Source: Heloderma charlesbogerti (taxonomy: Eukaryota > Chordata > Lepidosauria > Squamata > Helodermatidae). Taken from it: 64,000 bases of DNA. Position 1 is the stretch's first letter. Each line of letters starts with the position of its first letter. The position numbers were made by a program, and so were the translations under genes. The stretch is taken from assembly GCA_026122225.1 (NCBI GenBank), contig JANEZZ010002706.1:620001-684000 (forward strand), in the 5' to 3' direction. Below the pieces are notes generated by a model. The model saw only the letters and a list, made by a program, of their open reading frames with translations, did not search any database and had not been told where the DNA came from. Below are positions 1 through 10,255 of the stretch, piece by piece.

Positions 1-320
1 GAAAGTGAGCAACGTGGACCTCATCTGGGAGATTTTGCAGATGCAGAGCCAAGCTCTCTCCTAGTGATGAGAAAAAGAGCCATCCCTATCCAAAGACCAT
101 GAGCCTGTCAGAATTTGCCTGCCTGTTGACAGAATTATCAGTCCTTGCCTGGATGATGTGGAGGGGGATAGGGAGGAGAGGCCCGGAAAGGCCTTCAGCT
201 GAGGCCACCCAGCTGCATGGGAAAGGCCCCCAAAAGGACTCAGTGGCAGTGCCTGGAGCTAAAGTTGCTCCTGCTTGAAAAGTAATGGAGTTCACCATCC
301 TAAACATTTACAATGGAGTA
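1..320. other. Intronic DNA, nothing recognised
   Basis: I see no conserved coding pattern or recognisable repeat. It belongs to the SLC9A1 intron that precedes the exon at 3418. Confidence 0.5.
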
Positions 321-321
321 A

Positions 322-400
322 GCCAGCTTTTCTCAACCTGGTGTCCTTCAGACGTGTGGGACTACAACTCCCAGCATATGCCAGCCAGCCATGATGAGCA
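322..400. repeat. Foldback hAT-like MITE, one arm
   Basis: Shows the family signature: TCTCAACCTGGTGTCCTTC, then GACTACAACTCCCAGCAT. This is the degraded left arm of the family with ends near GGGTGGGCAAC and inner motif ACAACTCCCAT. Confidence 0.6.
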
Positions 401-2030
401 TGGACTTCCTTCTGAGTAAATGTGCACAGGATGGCACTGTCAGCGTAACTCGCAAGACTGAACAGAGACAATCTCCCACAGACAGCGAGACAAAGAGAGC
501 ATATGTGCTTCAGTGTACAATTTCTTTTCCTTCTTTGCCTCAGAAAAATGTATTGCGTGAAGCCGATCTCAGTTGGGCCAATAAAATATAGGGCCTCTCT
601 TCCTGTTTTGTAACCCTGTTTTATGAGAGGCTGACGTAGCAACAGCTCTCCACCAAACCTGACGAGTGAGTCATCGACAGGCTCGGTTGCTAGTGAAGCC
701 AGGATTCTCAACACTCTCAGCTAGAGGAGAAACAATGGCTCCCAACTGCACAGGGAAAGGAGCTGAAATCCAATCGAGGTGGTAAACCATGGGGGCAATG
801 CAGAGGAAGTTAGAACCCCTCTCGAGTCTCGTTTGAAAGTGGTAATAGTTGTGTGCACATCCTGTCGATTCAGTAGAACTCAGAGCTGGTTCGTTCATGC
901 ATGTTCCATCTCTAGGTGACGACTTGCCTCTGTAAATGAGCCATAACAGATCTAACTCTCTTCATAGGACCAAATATCACCTTAAACAAGCCCACAAAAG
1001 CTATTAGCCTGCATTGTTTTTTACTGGTCTCCGGGGGGTGTCAGAGGGGAGACGGAGAGTTTCTATGCTGGGCATGGAGGAGGAGGCTTCACTCCTCTAG
1101 CAGCTCACTTAGTTTCTGTGTGGGTACAAAGGGCTCCATCCCTCCTGCACCAGCCTGTTTACCCAGCTACATGCAATTCCATGCATTCGCCTGCCTGCAG
1201 TTCCTGGTCGCCTGTGGTGAGTGCTTAAATACAAGACTGAATGTTTTCACATATTCAGCTGCTAGTCTTCAAGTGATGTACATGGATACATGAGTCTCCA
1301 TGCTCTCTTTCTTTCTTGGTCATGATTGTGCCCCATCACGTCAACCATGAAGGCTGGGGGAAATTCTCCCTGCTCCTATTTTAAAGCTGACATTCTATAA
1401 AAAAAGATGTCACAGATGGAGGCCTATTCAGATACCTTGCCCTTCCTTGCCAGTTCAGCTTGTGATTATTTCGTTAGAATGCAACACCCTCTTCCAAGAA
1501 GGATCAGGGCACACTAGCTGGGCCTTCCAGATGGAGCCCCCCCCCCATGCCTTGCTACAACTCAGAAAGCATTGTGCAGCTATTCTGTCTTTTCTTCCTT
1601 TACGGATTTCCCGCAGAAAGAAAAAATCTGGAAGAAGTGGTAGGAAAACACAGGAGGGTTACGAATGGAAGACCCCCTCCCCTGGTAAAATGTTGTGAGT
1701 GAGGCAGTGCGATTGCACAATAAAAGCCCCATCTGGTAGCACCCATGAGGTGGAGGAAAAGACTGTTGCCGTCCTCTCGGGGAAAGGGTTCTGTTCTGTT
1801 GCAGGGAATTCCTTTGCTGATCTTTCAGTGTTTCCCTTTATTCTGAATTCTGTGGCACAATAACTGCAGGTGTAGCTTTGTGCTACCAATCCTCTATGGT
1901 TTTCCCTCACCTTCCTAGTGTAGGAATATTGAAAGATGCCTTGTCCCATTTCAGACTTCTACCCATTTTGCTCAGTGTGGTACGCAGCAGGGATGTCGAG
2001 CTTCTTTCAACCCGACAGCTGAATCCAGTG
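401..2030. other. Intronic DNA, nothing recognised
   Basis: About 1.6 kb with no long ORF, no exon-like block and no repeat I can name. It includes a C8 run near 1540. Confidence 0.5.
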
Positions 2031-2031
2031 G

Positions 2032-2160
2032 GGGGGGCTGTGGCTCAGTGGTAGAGCAGCTGCCTTGCATGCAGAAGGCCCCAGGTTTGATCTCTGGCAT
2101 CTCCAGGTATGGCTGGGAAAATTCCTGCCTGAAACCCTGGAGAGCTGCTTCCAGTCAGTG
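2032..2160 (+). mobile_element. tRNA-derived SINE, 5' part
   Basis: GGCTGTGGCTCAGTGGTAGAG is an A-box-bearing tRNA head; CAGGTTTGATCTCTGGCATC carries the B-box. It continues to CCAGTCAGTG at 2160. The 3' part resumes at 2551, so the SINE was split by a later insertion. Confidence 0.75.
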
Positions 2161-2550
2161 AGCTTCTCTACACAAGCAATTCATTGCATGCTCATGATTG
2201 GCCACTCGTGGAAGTTTGCAGGGCCCGTACATGACGTCCTCAACCTCCAGGACATTTCCCGCCCTTTCCCCCCTTTATCCCCCCTTTAACCAGCTTTCAA
2301 AAAGATCTGAGGTAAGCTGTAATAAAAGGTAATGGCGCAATATTGGCAGTGTGTCATGCTGCCATGGTGCTATAACTCAGCCGCTAGATGGCGCTGTTTC
2401 ATTGAACATATAGAGCATTGCCGAGAAGGGAAGTTTTCAATTCCAAATCACACGTTTGCCGTCTAAAGTAGCCCATCATAAACCCGGAAAGACTCCAGAA
2501 GAAGAAAGCCCCAGTAAGCATGTGGGCTTTTTGCTTAAGGTAAAGAAGCC
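2161..2550 (+). mobile_element. Short DNA transposon-like repeat inserted in a SINE
   Basis: The segment separates two halves of a SINE. CAGTG occurs at both junctions (2156-2160 and 2551-2555). The stretch CTCGTGGAAGTTTGCAGGGC and the following ATGACGTCCTCAACCTCCAGG recur at 52510-52890 and, inverted, at 55380-55778, which defines an interspersed family. No ORF is present, so it is non-autonomous. Confidence 0.6.
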
Positions 2551-2697
2551 CAGTGTCGACAATACTGAGCAAGGTGGTCCAGTGGTCCATCAGCTTCTTG
2601 TGGTTTTCTACTCATTTCTATTTACATGTTATGAATCTGTTATTCTGTGGTTCGTTGTCTGACCCAGGATCATAGGAAGCTACCTTACACTATGTTC
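2551..2697 (+). mobile_element. tRNA-derived SINE, 3' part
   Basis: CGACAATACTGAGCAAGGTG followed by GTCCAGTGGTC and, near 2660, TCTGACCCAGGATCATAGGA and AGCTACCTTACACTATGTTC form the usual 3' body of this SINE, interrupted by divergent sequence. Confidence 0.6.
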
Positions 2698-2995
2698 CAA
2701 TTTCAGCAAAACTCTCGGGGACCACATTCCAGTGGTGGAGAAAGTGAAAAGGGCTGGGACAATATACCAAAAATACTCCCCCCCCATCATATTTTAGCTT
2801 AAATCTCTTATTGCCAGTAACTAAGTCTTAGGAGAGGCATTTCAACCTTTTAGAATGGGGGGGGGGAATTGCAGAAAAGCTGGGAGATCACAAAATGGTT
2901 GGGAGAAAAGGGGTGTGGGCTGGGGAATCCCAAGGGGCCAGATTCAGCCCACAGGCCTGAGATTCAATGGCAGTGGCTCTCCAGGATTCAAGACA
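2698..2995 (-). repeat. MITE of the 'GGTGCAGAACCTC' hAT-like family
   Basis: The inner motif (minus strand) matches other copies: AAAAGGTTGAAATGCCTCTC, then AGCTAAAATATGATGG. Sister copies lie at 12831, 18664, 24441, 38955 and 59609. Confidence 0.6.
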
Positions 2996-3417
2996 GGGCT
3001 CTTTCCCAAACCTAACTGGAGATGCCAGGAATTGAATTCGGGACTTTCTGCATATAGAGCATATGCACTACCACTGACCTACAGCCTGACATTATAAGCT
3101 GTGAGGAGCCCCCTGACTCTGAGCCCATCTAGCCCAAAACTTGGGACAGCAATGGCTGGGCAAGGGTGCTTTCAGATGGAAAGTTCCTAGTGCTAGCAGT
3201 CAAAAGGAGTTCCATCTCTCCTGGACCTGTATATATGCAAAGTATTCTGTCTACCATGGAACTCTGGTCCTTTCCTTTCTGTCCTAGAGCCAACTGAAGA
3301 GTTAGCTGTTGTGGAATGTGGATGAAGGAGGTCTCCCAGGGACTCGGGGAGAAATGAATTAATTGCCTGCTTTTGGTTTCTTTGGCTTTCCATAGCACAT
3401 GTCTCTCTCCCTTGCAG

Positions 3418-3635
3418 GCTCATTGCTGCTGGGGTTGTTATGCGCCCGTATGTGGAGGCCAATATCTCCCATAAATCCCACACCACCATCAAGTACTTCC
3501 TGAAGATGTGGAGTAGCGTCAGCGAGACCCTCATCTTCATCTTCCTCGGTGTCTCCACTGTGGCTGGGAAGCATCACTGGAATTGGACCTTTGTCATTAG
3601 CACTCTGATTTTCTGCTTGATCGCCAGGGTTTTAG
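3418..3635 (+). CDS. SLC9A1: SLC9A1 coding exon (probably exon 4): transporter-domain helices
   Basis: The acceptor is a pyrimidine run ending CAG at 3417 and the donor is GTGAG at 3636. The exon starts with the last base of a split codon and ends with the first base of a Gly codon. It encodes [14 protein letters not shown], then [19 protein letters not shown], then [17 protein letters not shown]. The first is a helix end and loop; the next two are hydrophobic membrane segments of the exchanger core. The Glu in SSVSETLIF corresponds to the essential human E391 region (family knowledge). Only conservative changes from human are apparent, such as K for S after STVAG. The 218-bp length keeps the frame with the next exon exactly. 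Confidence 0.96.
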
Positions 3636-3857
3636 GTGAGGGGCAGAGGCTCTGATGGGAAAAGGTCAAGTGGAGGTGAATGGGGCAGAGGGGCTTGTAT
3701 TACTGAAGACAAACCTAGAACCCTACACATGTAGGACCAGAACAGCAAGCCTCAACTGGAGAAGGGCCGCCCGTAACAAGGAAAATGTCTGAACGCTTTC
3801 CCTGCATCAAGAGCACCAGGCATTCGATGTTTCTGCCTTATTGCGTGGCATCTTTAG

Positions 3858-3977
3858 CCCAGCGTTCTCCAATCTGGTGTCCTCTAGATGTGTTGGAGAA
3901 CAACTCCCAGAATCCCCTGGCCAGGAGGTTGTTGTTCAACCCATCTGGAGGGCACCAGGTTGGGGGAAGGCTGCTCT
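3858..3977. repeat. Foldback hAT-like MITE
   Basis: Opposed arms TCTCCAATCTGGTGTCCTCT and AGGGCACCAGGTTGGGGGAA surround ACAACTCCCAGAATCCCCTG. The element can fold on itself. Confidence 0.7.
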
Positions 3978-4205
3978 AGCCCCATTCATGTGTTATTCAA
4001 GCTGTAAAATGTACCACACAGGCAGGGAGCAGGGACACGCCAGGTAGTCCCGACCCTCTTCTAACATGACCTACAGCACAAACGCCAAGGGCACGACCAC
4101 GATGCATCGCATGAGGGGTGGGGCTCCTCAGGATGGCCCCGCCTGCGTGGTGAGTTCCACAACTTTAATAATGTTGTGAGTAGGGCTTCAGTCTCTCCCT
4201 TCTTT

Positions 4206-4342
4206 CAGGGCAGGGATGGGGAGTGTGTAGCCCTCTCCTGGATGGCAGCTCCCATCATCCCCCACCATTGGCTGTGCTGGCTAGGGCTGATGGAAGTTGG
4301 GACCCACCAACATCTGGAGGGTCACACCTTCCCCACTTCAGT
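4206..4342. repeat. Foldback hAT-like MITE
   Basis: Arms CAGGGATGGGGAGTGTGTAG and CTGGAGGGTCACACCTTCCC flank GCTCCCATCATCCCCCACC. It is followed immediately by another copy. Confidence 0.7.
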
Positions 4343-4364
4343 TTTAAAAACATGTTTCAAACCT

Positions 4365-4490
4365 TGCGGGGGCGTGTATGTCGTTGGACTCCAACTCCCA
4401 TCCATCGTGGTCAGCATAGTTAATGGTGGAGGATGATGGGAGTTGCAGTCCAGCACTATCTGGAGGGCCACATGTTTCTCATTCCTAGTT
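4365..4490. repeat. Foldback hAT-like MITE
   Basis: TTGGACTCCAACTCCCATCC on one side and GATGATGGGAGTTGCAGTCC on the other give the palindromic core; the end CTGGAGGGCCACATG completes the arm. Confidence 0.7.
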
Positions 4491-4730
4491 TATAGGGACT
4501 GCGCCACCCAAGGGTAGAAGTGTGTGCTGCCTCCAGAATTCTAGATGCTGAAAATCGCTGCTTCTCCCATGTCTTTCCCCCATTTGAGGGCAGTTTTCTG
4601 TCCCTGAAGGGTGCAGAGGCAGAAGCCTGTTGGGAAGTTCCAGGGCTAGAATCGGGAGGCTACAGAGCCCATGTAGTAAGCCACCGGAGCGATGGGGTGG
4701 AAAGTTCCCTGGGCTGAGAAGCGGCCCTAG

Positions 4731-4862
4731 GGGTAGGCAACCTGATGCCCTCCAGATGTTTGGAACTCCCACAATCCCTGGCCATGGGCTGTGCTGGCTG
4801 GGGCTGATGGGGATTATGCTCCAAACTGTCTGGAGGGTTCCAAGTTGCCTAGCCCTGCTCTG
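4731..4862. repeat. Foldback hAT-like MITE
   Basis: GGGGTAGGCAACCTGATGCC and its inverted partner AAGTTGCCTAGCCCTGCT bracket a core with CCTCCAGATGTTTGGAACTC. It is the fourth copy within 1 kb of the intron. Confidence 0.75.
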
Positions 4863-5084
4863 GAGCATCTCCGCCCGCCCAAGCTGCCTGTTGGCTCCCC
4901 CTGACCCAGATGGGACTATAAAGGCTTTCCAGGTCAGGCTGGCTCTTTTGCCCAGGCAGCTGCCCACAGGCCAGCATTGACAAAGCCAGAGAGGATCTCA
5001 GCAGGATTTCCTGTGGTCAAAGGGTGGCAGGACTGGAATAAGTTAGGCCATTGAGGCATGATTTTCTCCCAGCTGCAGAATTCT

Positions 5085-5620
5085 TTACTGTTCCATCTGA
5101 TGCTTCAGCAGTGGCCACAGGTGGAGATGAGATAAGGACTTTTGTGCCAGAGACGAAAAACATTCCTTGTTGGGGTAGCTGAGTGATTTCCCCTCCCCCC
5201 TTGCCCCCACCCTCATAATTATGTGGTGCACACCAAACAACACCGCTCCAGGTTTGACGGGGTCCTGGGCAAAGTGTCCCCTTGTGGGGCCCCCTCCTCT
5301 GCCAGTGGACACTGGTGGGTTTATCTGGCTGTGGTGGTCATGCTCTAAGCAATGCTGCAGGTGGCTAATTTCCCATAACACCCCAGAACAACGCTAGGTC
5401 AGGGGCACTGTGAGAAATTAAACATGTGGCTCCAGGGCCGTGGCCACTTCCCAAGGACACCAGATAATGAAGCTGCGCCTCCCAAACAGCTTCCCTGCTT
5501 TTCGAAAACTAGCATGTCAAGATGAAGGGTTTTAAGCGACCCTACTCTCAGATGTGCTAGCTTTCCGCATTCCGGGAGGTTTTTCTCCCTGAATCCCACA
5601 ATCCTCTAGCAGTGTTCGTA
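5085..5620. repeat. Unclassified interspersed repeat
   Basis: The block GGGGCACTGTGAGAAATTA near 5402 resembles GGGGGCACTGTGGGAAATTT near 45302, and AAACTAGCATGTCAAG at 5506 resembles AAAGCTAGCATGTCAGG at 44909. These similarities suggest a shared but degraded family. I cannot classify it. Confidence 0.35.
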
Positions 5621-6037
5621 TGCTGTTTTGTTCTCAAGGACCAACAAAATAATAGAATGAGGGAGAGACGTTTTTCTCCTGAGTCAGTTTGGCTGCCGCT
5701 GTGACATCATTAACTTTCTTCCTCCAGAACGTGGGTCAAGGCTGCTTCCATGAGCTGCCCACGTGTGCGTGCGTGTGTGTTTGCTAAATGTCTTCCTTGC
5801 CCTAGCGCATCTTGGTATCTCCTGCTTTGTGCTCATGCCTCACTGTCTCAGTCTCTCAAAACGCAGTAGCACCTTTTTTGCCACCTGCTGCTAGCAGTGC
5901 CTCCTTATTCCCCTATGTGAAATTCGGTGATTCTGGATAGGCGCCATTTCTGTGAAGATTTTGTTTCCAGATTATTTCAAGCATTCGGTCCTATTATCTT
6001 TAGTCATCCTTTTCTTTTTTAAAATGATTTTATTCAG
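5621..6037. other. Intronic DNA upstream of the exon at 6038
   Basis: No repeat recognised, apart from a short GTGCGTGCGTGTGTGT stretch near 5765. It ends with the pyrimidine tract and CAG acceptor at 6037. Confidence 0.5.
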
Positions 6038-6240
6038 GAGTCCTGGGGCTGACGTGGTTCATCAACAAATTCCGCATTGTGAAGTTAACCCCGAAGGATC
6101 AGTTCATCATTGCCTATGGCGGCCTGCGAGGGGCCATCGCCTTCTCCCTGGGCTACCTGCTGGAGTACGAACATTTCCCCATGAGAGACATGTTCCTCAC
6201 GGCCATCATCACGGTCATCTTCTTCACAGTCTTTGTGCAG
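6038..6240 (+). CDS. SLC9A1: SLC9A1 coding exon (probably exon 5): TM segments and pH-sensing loop
   Basis: The exon follows a TTTTATTCAG acceptor and ends at VFVQ before GTAGGC. Its first two bases complete the Gly codon of the previous exon. It encodes [20 protein letters not shown], then [19 protein letters not shown], then [16 protein letters not shown]. The glycine-rich [11 protein letters not shown] segment holds the Arg equivalent to human R440, implicated in proton sensing (family knowledge). The short loop [13 protein letters not shown] differs from human, where the equivalent is more lysine-rich, which is expected for a variable exposed loop. The 203-bp exon ends in phase 0. The intron that follows is about 6 kb and packed with repeats. 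Confidence 0.96.
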
Positions 6241-6560
6241 GTAGGCCTGCAGATAAGCCCTCTATTTGCTCGGCCTGGGGACATCTTGGCAACAGCTGTC
6301 GGGTGAAGTCCGGCCTACTCATGCAGCAGGAGGAAGTGGTAGCAACCTGAGGGCTGCACTACTTCTTCAGGAGGGGGAAGCCATTTTTATTGCTCCCCCA
6401 TGTCGAAACAAAAAGAACAACAACCCCGCTACAGTTACAATAACAACAACAAACTATCACACGAGGGAAAGAGTTCTATCCCAGACTGCTCTCCTGGCCA
6501 TGTTAGCTTGGTGCTGGCAGTAACATAGGCAATACTCCCTGCTGCAATCTGAAGTAGGCA
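6241..6560. other. Intronic DNA, nothing recognised
   Basis: The segment has an A-rich AACAACAACCCC / AACAACAACAAAC patch near 6417-6455. No gene or clear repeat family was found. Confidence 0.4.
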
Positions 6561-7340
6561 GCCCATTCTACTACCTCATTTGGCTTCATGTCTACATCAA
6601 GCCTAAGAACTGACAGCTGACAGGAAGGGGAAAGTTCTGGCATGTTCCCCAGGCTTGACCCATCCTCTGGCTCCAAAGAGGACTCAGAGGCAGAGGAGAC
6701 TGCCTCCATTAATCTAGTCCCCACTAGGCCGGGGCCTTCCAGACCAGAGGATGTGCCTCAGATGCAGATGATGTTCTCCCATTACAGCCTTCACCACCCC
6801 TATCCCGTAGGTGCCAGTGGCTACAAATCAAGCAGTAGCCCTTTAAGAAACAAACCACCTCTCTGAGGGGGTGGAGTTAACTGCAGGTCTTGAGCTGCTG
6901 GCCTTTATAAGGCTTCAGAAAGCTGTTGACTGTCGCTGAGTCAACAGTTCCTTTTCCTCGAGTCAACAGTTCCTTTTCCTCAAGTCTCCACTAACTTGGA
7001 GCTGGCCAAGGTCCTGGAAGACCCGGCCTGGTCCAATCTGTGTGGCTATTCAGCACCCTTAAACTGGCCTTGCCTTGCCTGGACTTGCCTTTCCTGGACT
7101 GGACCTGTCAAGTCAGACCTGACCTGACTTGTCAAGTCTTTGCCTGTATGTGCCTTGCTGGTTTAGCATCTCTGGGTGCCTTGAACCAAGTCGGACAGGA
7201 CAAGTTCAAGAGCTCCTGGTTGAGGGAGCAGATTTTGAAGGCACCAAGGAAATAGATCCGGCTGCAGCTGTTGCCTCTGCAATGACATGCGGAGAGTGTC
7301 GTATCCAGTGTCACTTGCAAAAGCCACAAATGCATCTGTA
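6560..7340 (+). repeat. Possible LTR-retrotransposon remnant
   Basis: The segment has TTTATAAGG at 6903, a 22-bp tandem duplication (6938-6981) and a degenerate CCTGACTTG/CCTTGCCTGGACTTG-rich stretch (7060-7140), features often seen in LTR leaders. I see no paired LTR, primer-binding site or target duplication, so this remains a suggestion. Confidence 0.25.
6938..6981 (+). repeat. 22-bp perfect tandem duplication
   Basis: GAGTCAACAGTTCCTTTT followed by CCTC occurs twice head to tail (6938-6959 and 6960-6981) without a mismatch, so it is recent or recently homogenised. Confidence 0.9.
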
Positions 7341-7384
7341 CTCCGCCCCCCTTTTTTTTGTCCTATAATCGCTCAAGCTTCTAA

Positions 7385-7530
7385 TACTGGAACTCAGGAT
7401 GGTGATTGACAAAAGAAAGTGCTTCTTTGCACAACACATTTAACATATGGAACTTACTGCCCCAGGATGTGCTGATGGCTGCTAGCTTTTTAAAAGGGCT
7501 TGGACAAATTCAAGGAGAAGAGATTTATTA
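7385..7530 (+). mobile_element. CR1/L3-like LINE 3' end, first half
   Basis: The segment reads like the end of a reverse-transcriptase ORF: GGAACTTACTGCCCCAGGAT, then GGGCTTGGACAAATTCAAGG. It is the same tail as at 38535-38935. It breaks off at the L2 fragment and seems to continue at 8428. Confidence 0.55.
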
Positions 7531-8095
7531 TTTTATTTTATTTTTTATTTATTACATTTCTTAATCGCCCATCTGGCTGGTCACCCAGCCACTCTGGGCG
7601 ATGTACCACAATACAAACAGTCTAAAATAAACATTAAAACATCATATTTCTAAAAATACCCTAACCCACCCCAAATGCCTGCCTGCCTGAACAACCACAT
7701 TTTCAATGTGTGGTGGAAGCTCATTAAAGAGGGGGCATGGTGGAGTTCCCTAGGGAGGGAGTTCCACAGAGCGGGGGCCACCACAGAGAAGGCCCTCTCC
7801 CTCATCCTCACCAGCCTAGCTGTCCTGGCTGATGGGACAGAGAGAAGGCCATTGAGCAGCCTGTCTGGTGTTGCTGGAAGCGCTCCTTGAGATAGGCTGG
7901 GCCAGAACCATATAGGGTTTTAAACGTCAAAACCAACACCTTGAATTTGGCCCAGAAAACAGCTAGTAGCCAGTGCAACTCCTTCAGCACCAGAGTGATG
8001 TGATCACGCTGGCAGCTGCCTTTAATCAGGCGAGCCGCCGCGTTCTGCACCAGCTGCAGCTTCCGAACTGTCTTCAAGGGTAACCCCACGTAGAT
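7530..8095 (-). mobile_element. L2 LINE 3' fragment
   Basis: The minus strand encodes GLPLKTVRKLQLVQNAAARL, HITLVLKELHWLLAVFWAKF and KVLVLTFKTLYGSGPAYLKE, the C-terminal part of the L2 reverse-transcriptase polyprotein, followed by an untranslated end and a TTAT-rich tail at 7530-7556. It is 5'-truncated, the usual outcome of LINE insertion, and inactive. Confidence 0.85.
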
Positions 8096-8427
8096 CTGTC
8101 ATCTTGCCCTTTATTTGTTGCTATGCAGCCAAAACAGCACCACCCATGCACGTCCATGCACAAGAGGGAAGTATCAGCAGGCTTTGGGGGAGCCCTGGGA
8201 TTTGCAGGAGTAAAAACATTTTTGAAAGAAAGCAAAATCCTAGAAAAGGGGGGGAATCCCAAAATAGTCCAGTGAGCATGCTCAGTGGCCATTGAATGCT
8301 GACTGTTAGGGGGGTGAGGAAGGTAATGTGGAATGGAATGGAGTATCCTGGAAGAGGGCATTGCTGACTGGCTTGAACCCTGGACAAGAGCAAGCTACAC
8401 TGCAACATTTTGTTGCAGGTCGTACTT
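8096..8427. other. Unassigned DNA between L2 fragment and LINE tail
   Basis: No ORF or repeat recognised. It may be part of the material inserted between the two halves of the CR1/L3-like tail. Confidence 0.35.
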
Positions 8428-8585
8428 GTCAGTAGCTATCAGCCATGAAAGCTAAAAGGGTATCCCACATTCAGAGGTAGTGTACCTCTGAACACCAGCT
8501 GATAGGGGGCAAAAGAGGGGAAGGCGAACAGGCCCTATCAGTGGGCCTCCCAGATGCATCTGGCTAACTGTGGGAAATGGGACGC
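8428..8585 (+). mobile_element. CR1/L3-like LINE 3' end, second half
   Basis: TAGCTATCAGCCATGAAAGC, then TACCTCTGAACACCAGCTGA and CATCTGGCTAACTGTGGGAA match the 3' tail seen complete at 38700-38900. It appears to continue the piece at 7385-7530. Confidence 0.55.
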
Positions 8586-9144
8586 ACAGTCAAGAGCCAC
8601 CATCCTTTCCCCTGTGGCCCTCCAACAAACTATTCTGCAACAGGGCTGATTCCCCGCCCCATCCCCGGAGTGGCATTTGGTGACCTACTCTGCAGATCAT
8701 TTCCTCCACCGTATTGGTTTCACCACGGTCTGATCCCAGGCCCGTTTTCTCTCATTCGTTGAAGTGCCTTGCGGGAGCTGCTATCCATCACATCTGTCTC
8801 CTGCTGTGCAATTAACCTGGCCTATTGACTGTTTTGCTAAGACGGTGCTCAAATCAGCTGCTTGAGCAGATCCCTCTGAGGAGGCCGCTAAGGAGGCTCA
8901 GATCAAACCTGGGCTTCTCCTGCTTTAGACAGAGGATCCAGAAGCCTCTCTGCTTTGCGACCCAGCCCGAAATGCCAGATGTGCTACCCTAGTCAGACAA
9001 GGGCAGGGCTCAGCACTTTCACGCCCATTCCGTGACAATGCACATCCGTCCTTCATGCTGGGCTCCGCAGTGCGCCTACTACGAAGGATGTATGGACTGT
9101 GTAAAATCCATTCCGTCTGTGCATCGTGGGTTGTCAGGCACCTT

Positions 9145-9400
9145 TCATTCTGTTGTCCGCCCATCCACGGAATTGAATTTTTTAAACTTTCCAAATGTGT
9201 GCATTTGCGCAAATGTGCACGCGCGAAAATGTGCGGATTCCCCCCAAATGCACAAAATCCCCCAAATGTGCATTTTCACACATTAGCCTAGGGGAAATGC
9301 ACATTTTTGGCTGGGTTTTTTTTCTTGGTTTTTTTGGCGTATTTTTCTATGACAACATTTGCGCAAAACCGGGAAAGTTAGAAAAACAGTCCGTACGTCC
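9145..9400. repeat. Candidate foldback element with central perfect hairpin
   Basis: AAATGTGCATTT and its exact reverse complement AAATGCACATTT lie about 20 bases apart near 9262-9308. Outward, TTTGCGCAAATG (9204) pairs with CATTTGCGCAAA (9355), and TTTAAACTTTCC (9180) with GGAAAGTTAGAAA (9371). No coding potential was found. Confidence 0.5.
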
Positions 9401-10140
9401 GCAGGACCTTCCCGACTGCAGAATCTGCTAGACGGAGTCATCAAAATCCACACTCATTTGGTTCTGTTGTGGATTTCTTCGACACCCCTAGCACCGTCCT
9501 CCCGGTGGTTGAATGCTGCCAAGCTTGGGGATCCCTGTGCCCCTCTGCAGGACCAGCCCATCCTTAAGAGGCCAGTTCCCATGCTGCCCACTTTGCAAAT
9601 GGAATGAAGCCTGTTCTGTCTGCAGTTCAGAAGAAGTGGAAAGGCAGGAGTGAGCAGCCATCAGCCAGTGGGCTGCATGCAGACCTCCACTGTCCTTGGC
9701 GTGGCCTGCTAAACCCTGGGGAGCCCCACCCGCTTTTTCAGGGGGGAGACTCCTGTTCTAACACCGCTGTTTCCAGCATCGGGACAGAGGTCCTGATCAG
9801 GAATGCTGGGGGTGGGAGAGCCCCGCCACCCCACCCCGAGTAATCCCAGTCCTGCTGACATTGCAGTTGAAACAGCGATTTCAGAGGGGATAGCTGGGGG
9901 TGGGAGAGGTGTTAATTTTCTCACCCCTCAACAATCCCATTTTAGTGAGCAGGGAGGGGAAGTTTAAACCTCAAAGTGTGTGTGTGAGGGGGGGTCGTGG
10001 TTCCCCCCCCCCCAACCCAGCTCTCCATGTGGCTGTCGGGACCCACCCCTGTAATAAGGACGCAGGCTGCTGCCTTTTAGCAATCCATGCAGGTGGCAGC
10101 AGCTGGGGAGATTTCCCAGCACTTGCTAGTTTGGTCCAAG
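9401..10140. other. Intronic DNA, nothing recognised
   Basis: GC-rich intronic sequence with several G and C runs (for example near 9990-10013). No conserved element recognised. Confidence 0.45.
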
Positions 10141-10146
10141 CACATG

Positions 10147-10170
10147 TGTATGTATGTATGTATGTATGTA
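10147..10170 (+). repeat. (TGTA)n microsatellite
   Basis: Six TGTA units, probably the tail of the adjoining LINE 3' end at 10171-10255. Confidence 0.85.
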
Positions 10171-10255
10171 TTTATAATATTTCTTGGCTGCCTTTCAGGG
10201 CAGAAGCCCTTCCAAGGTGGCTTACAGCCATAAAATACATAAAAACAGTTGAAAA
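10171..10255 (-). mobile_element. L2-like 3' end fragment
   Basis: TTCTTGGCTGCCTTTCAGGG, then CCAAGGTGGCTTACAGCCAT and an A-rich stretch form the reverse complement of the L2-type 3' end also seen at 22925 and 15864. Confidence 0.5.

Noticed and set aside
2040..2112. Possible tRNA gene (A-box and B-box present)
   Set aside because: The sequence has SINE body downstream, lacks a complete cloverleaf and a terminator T-run, and belongs to a repeated family.
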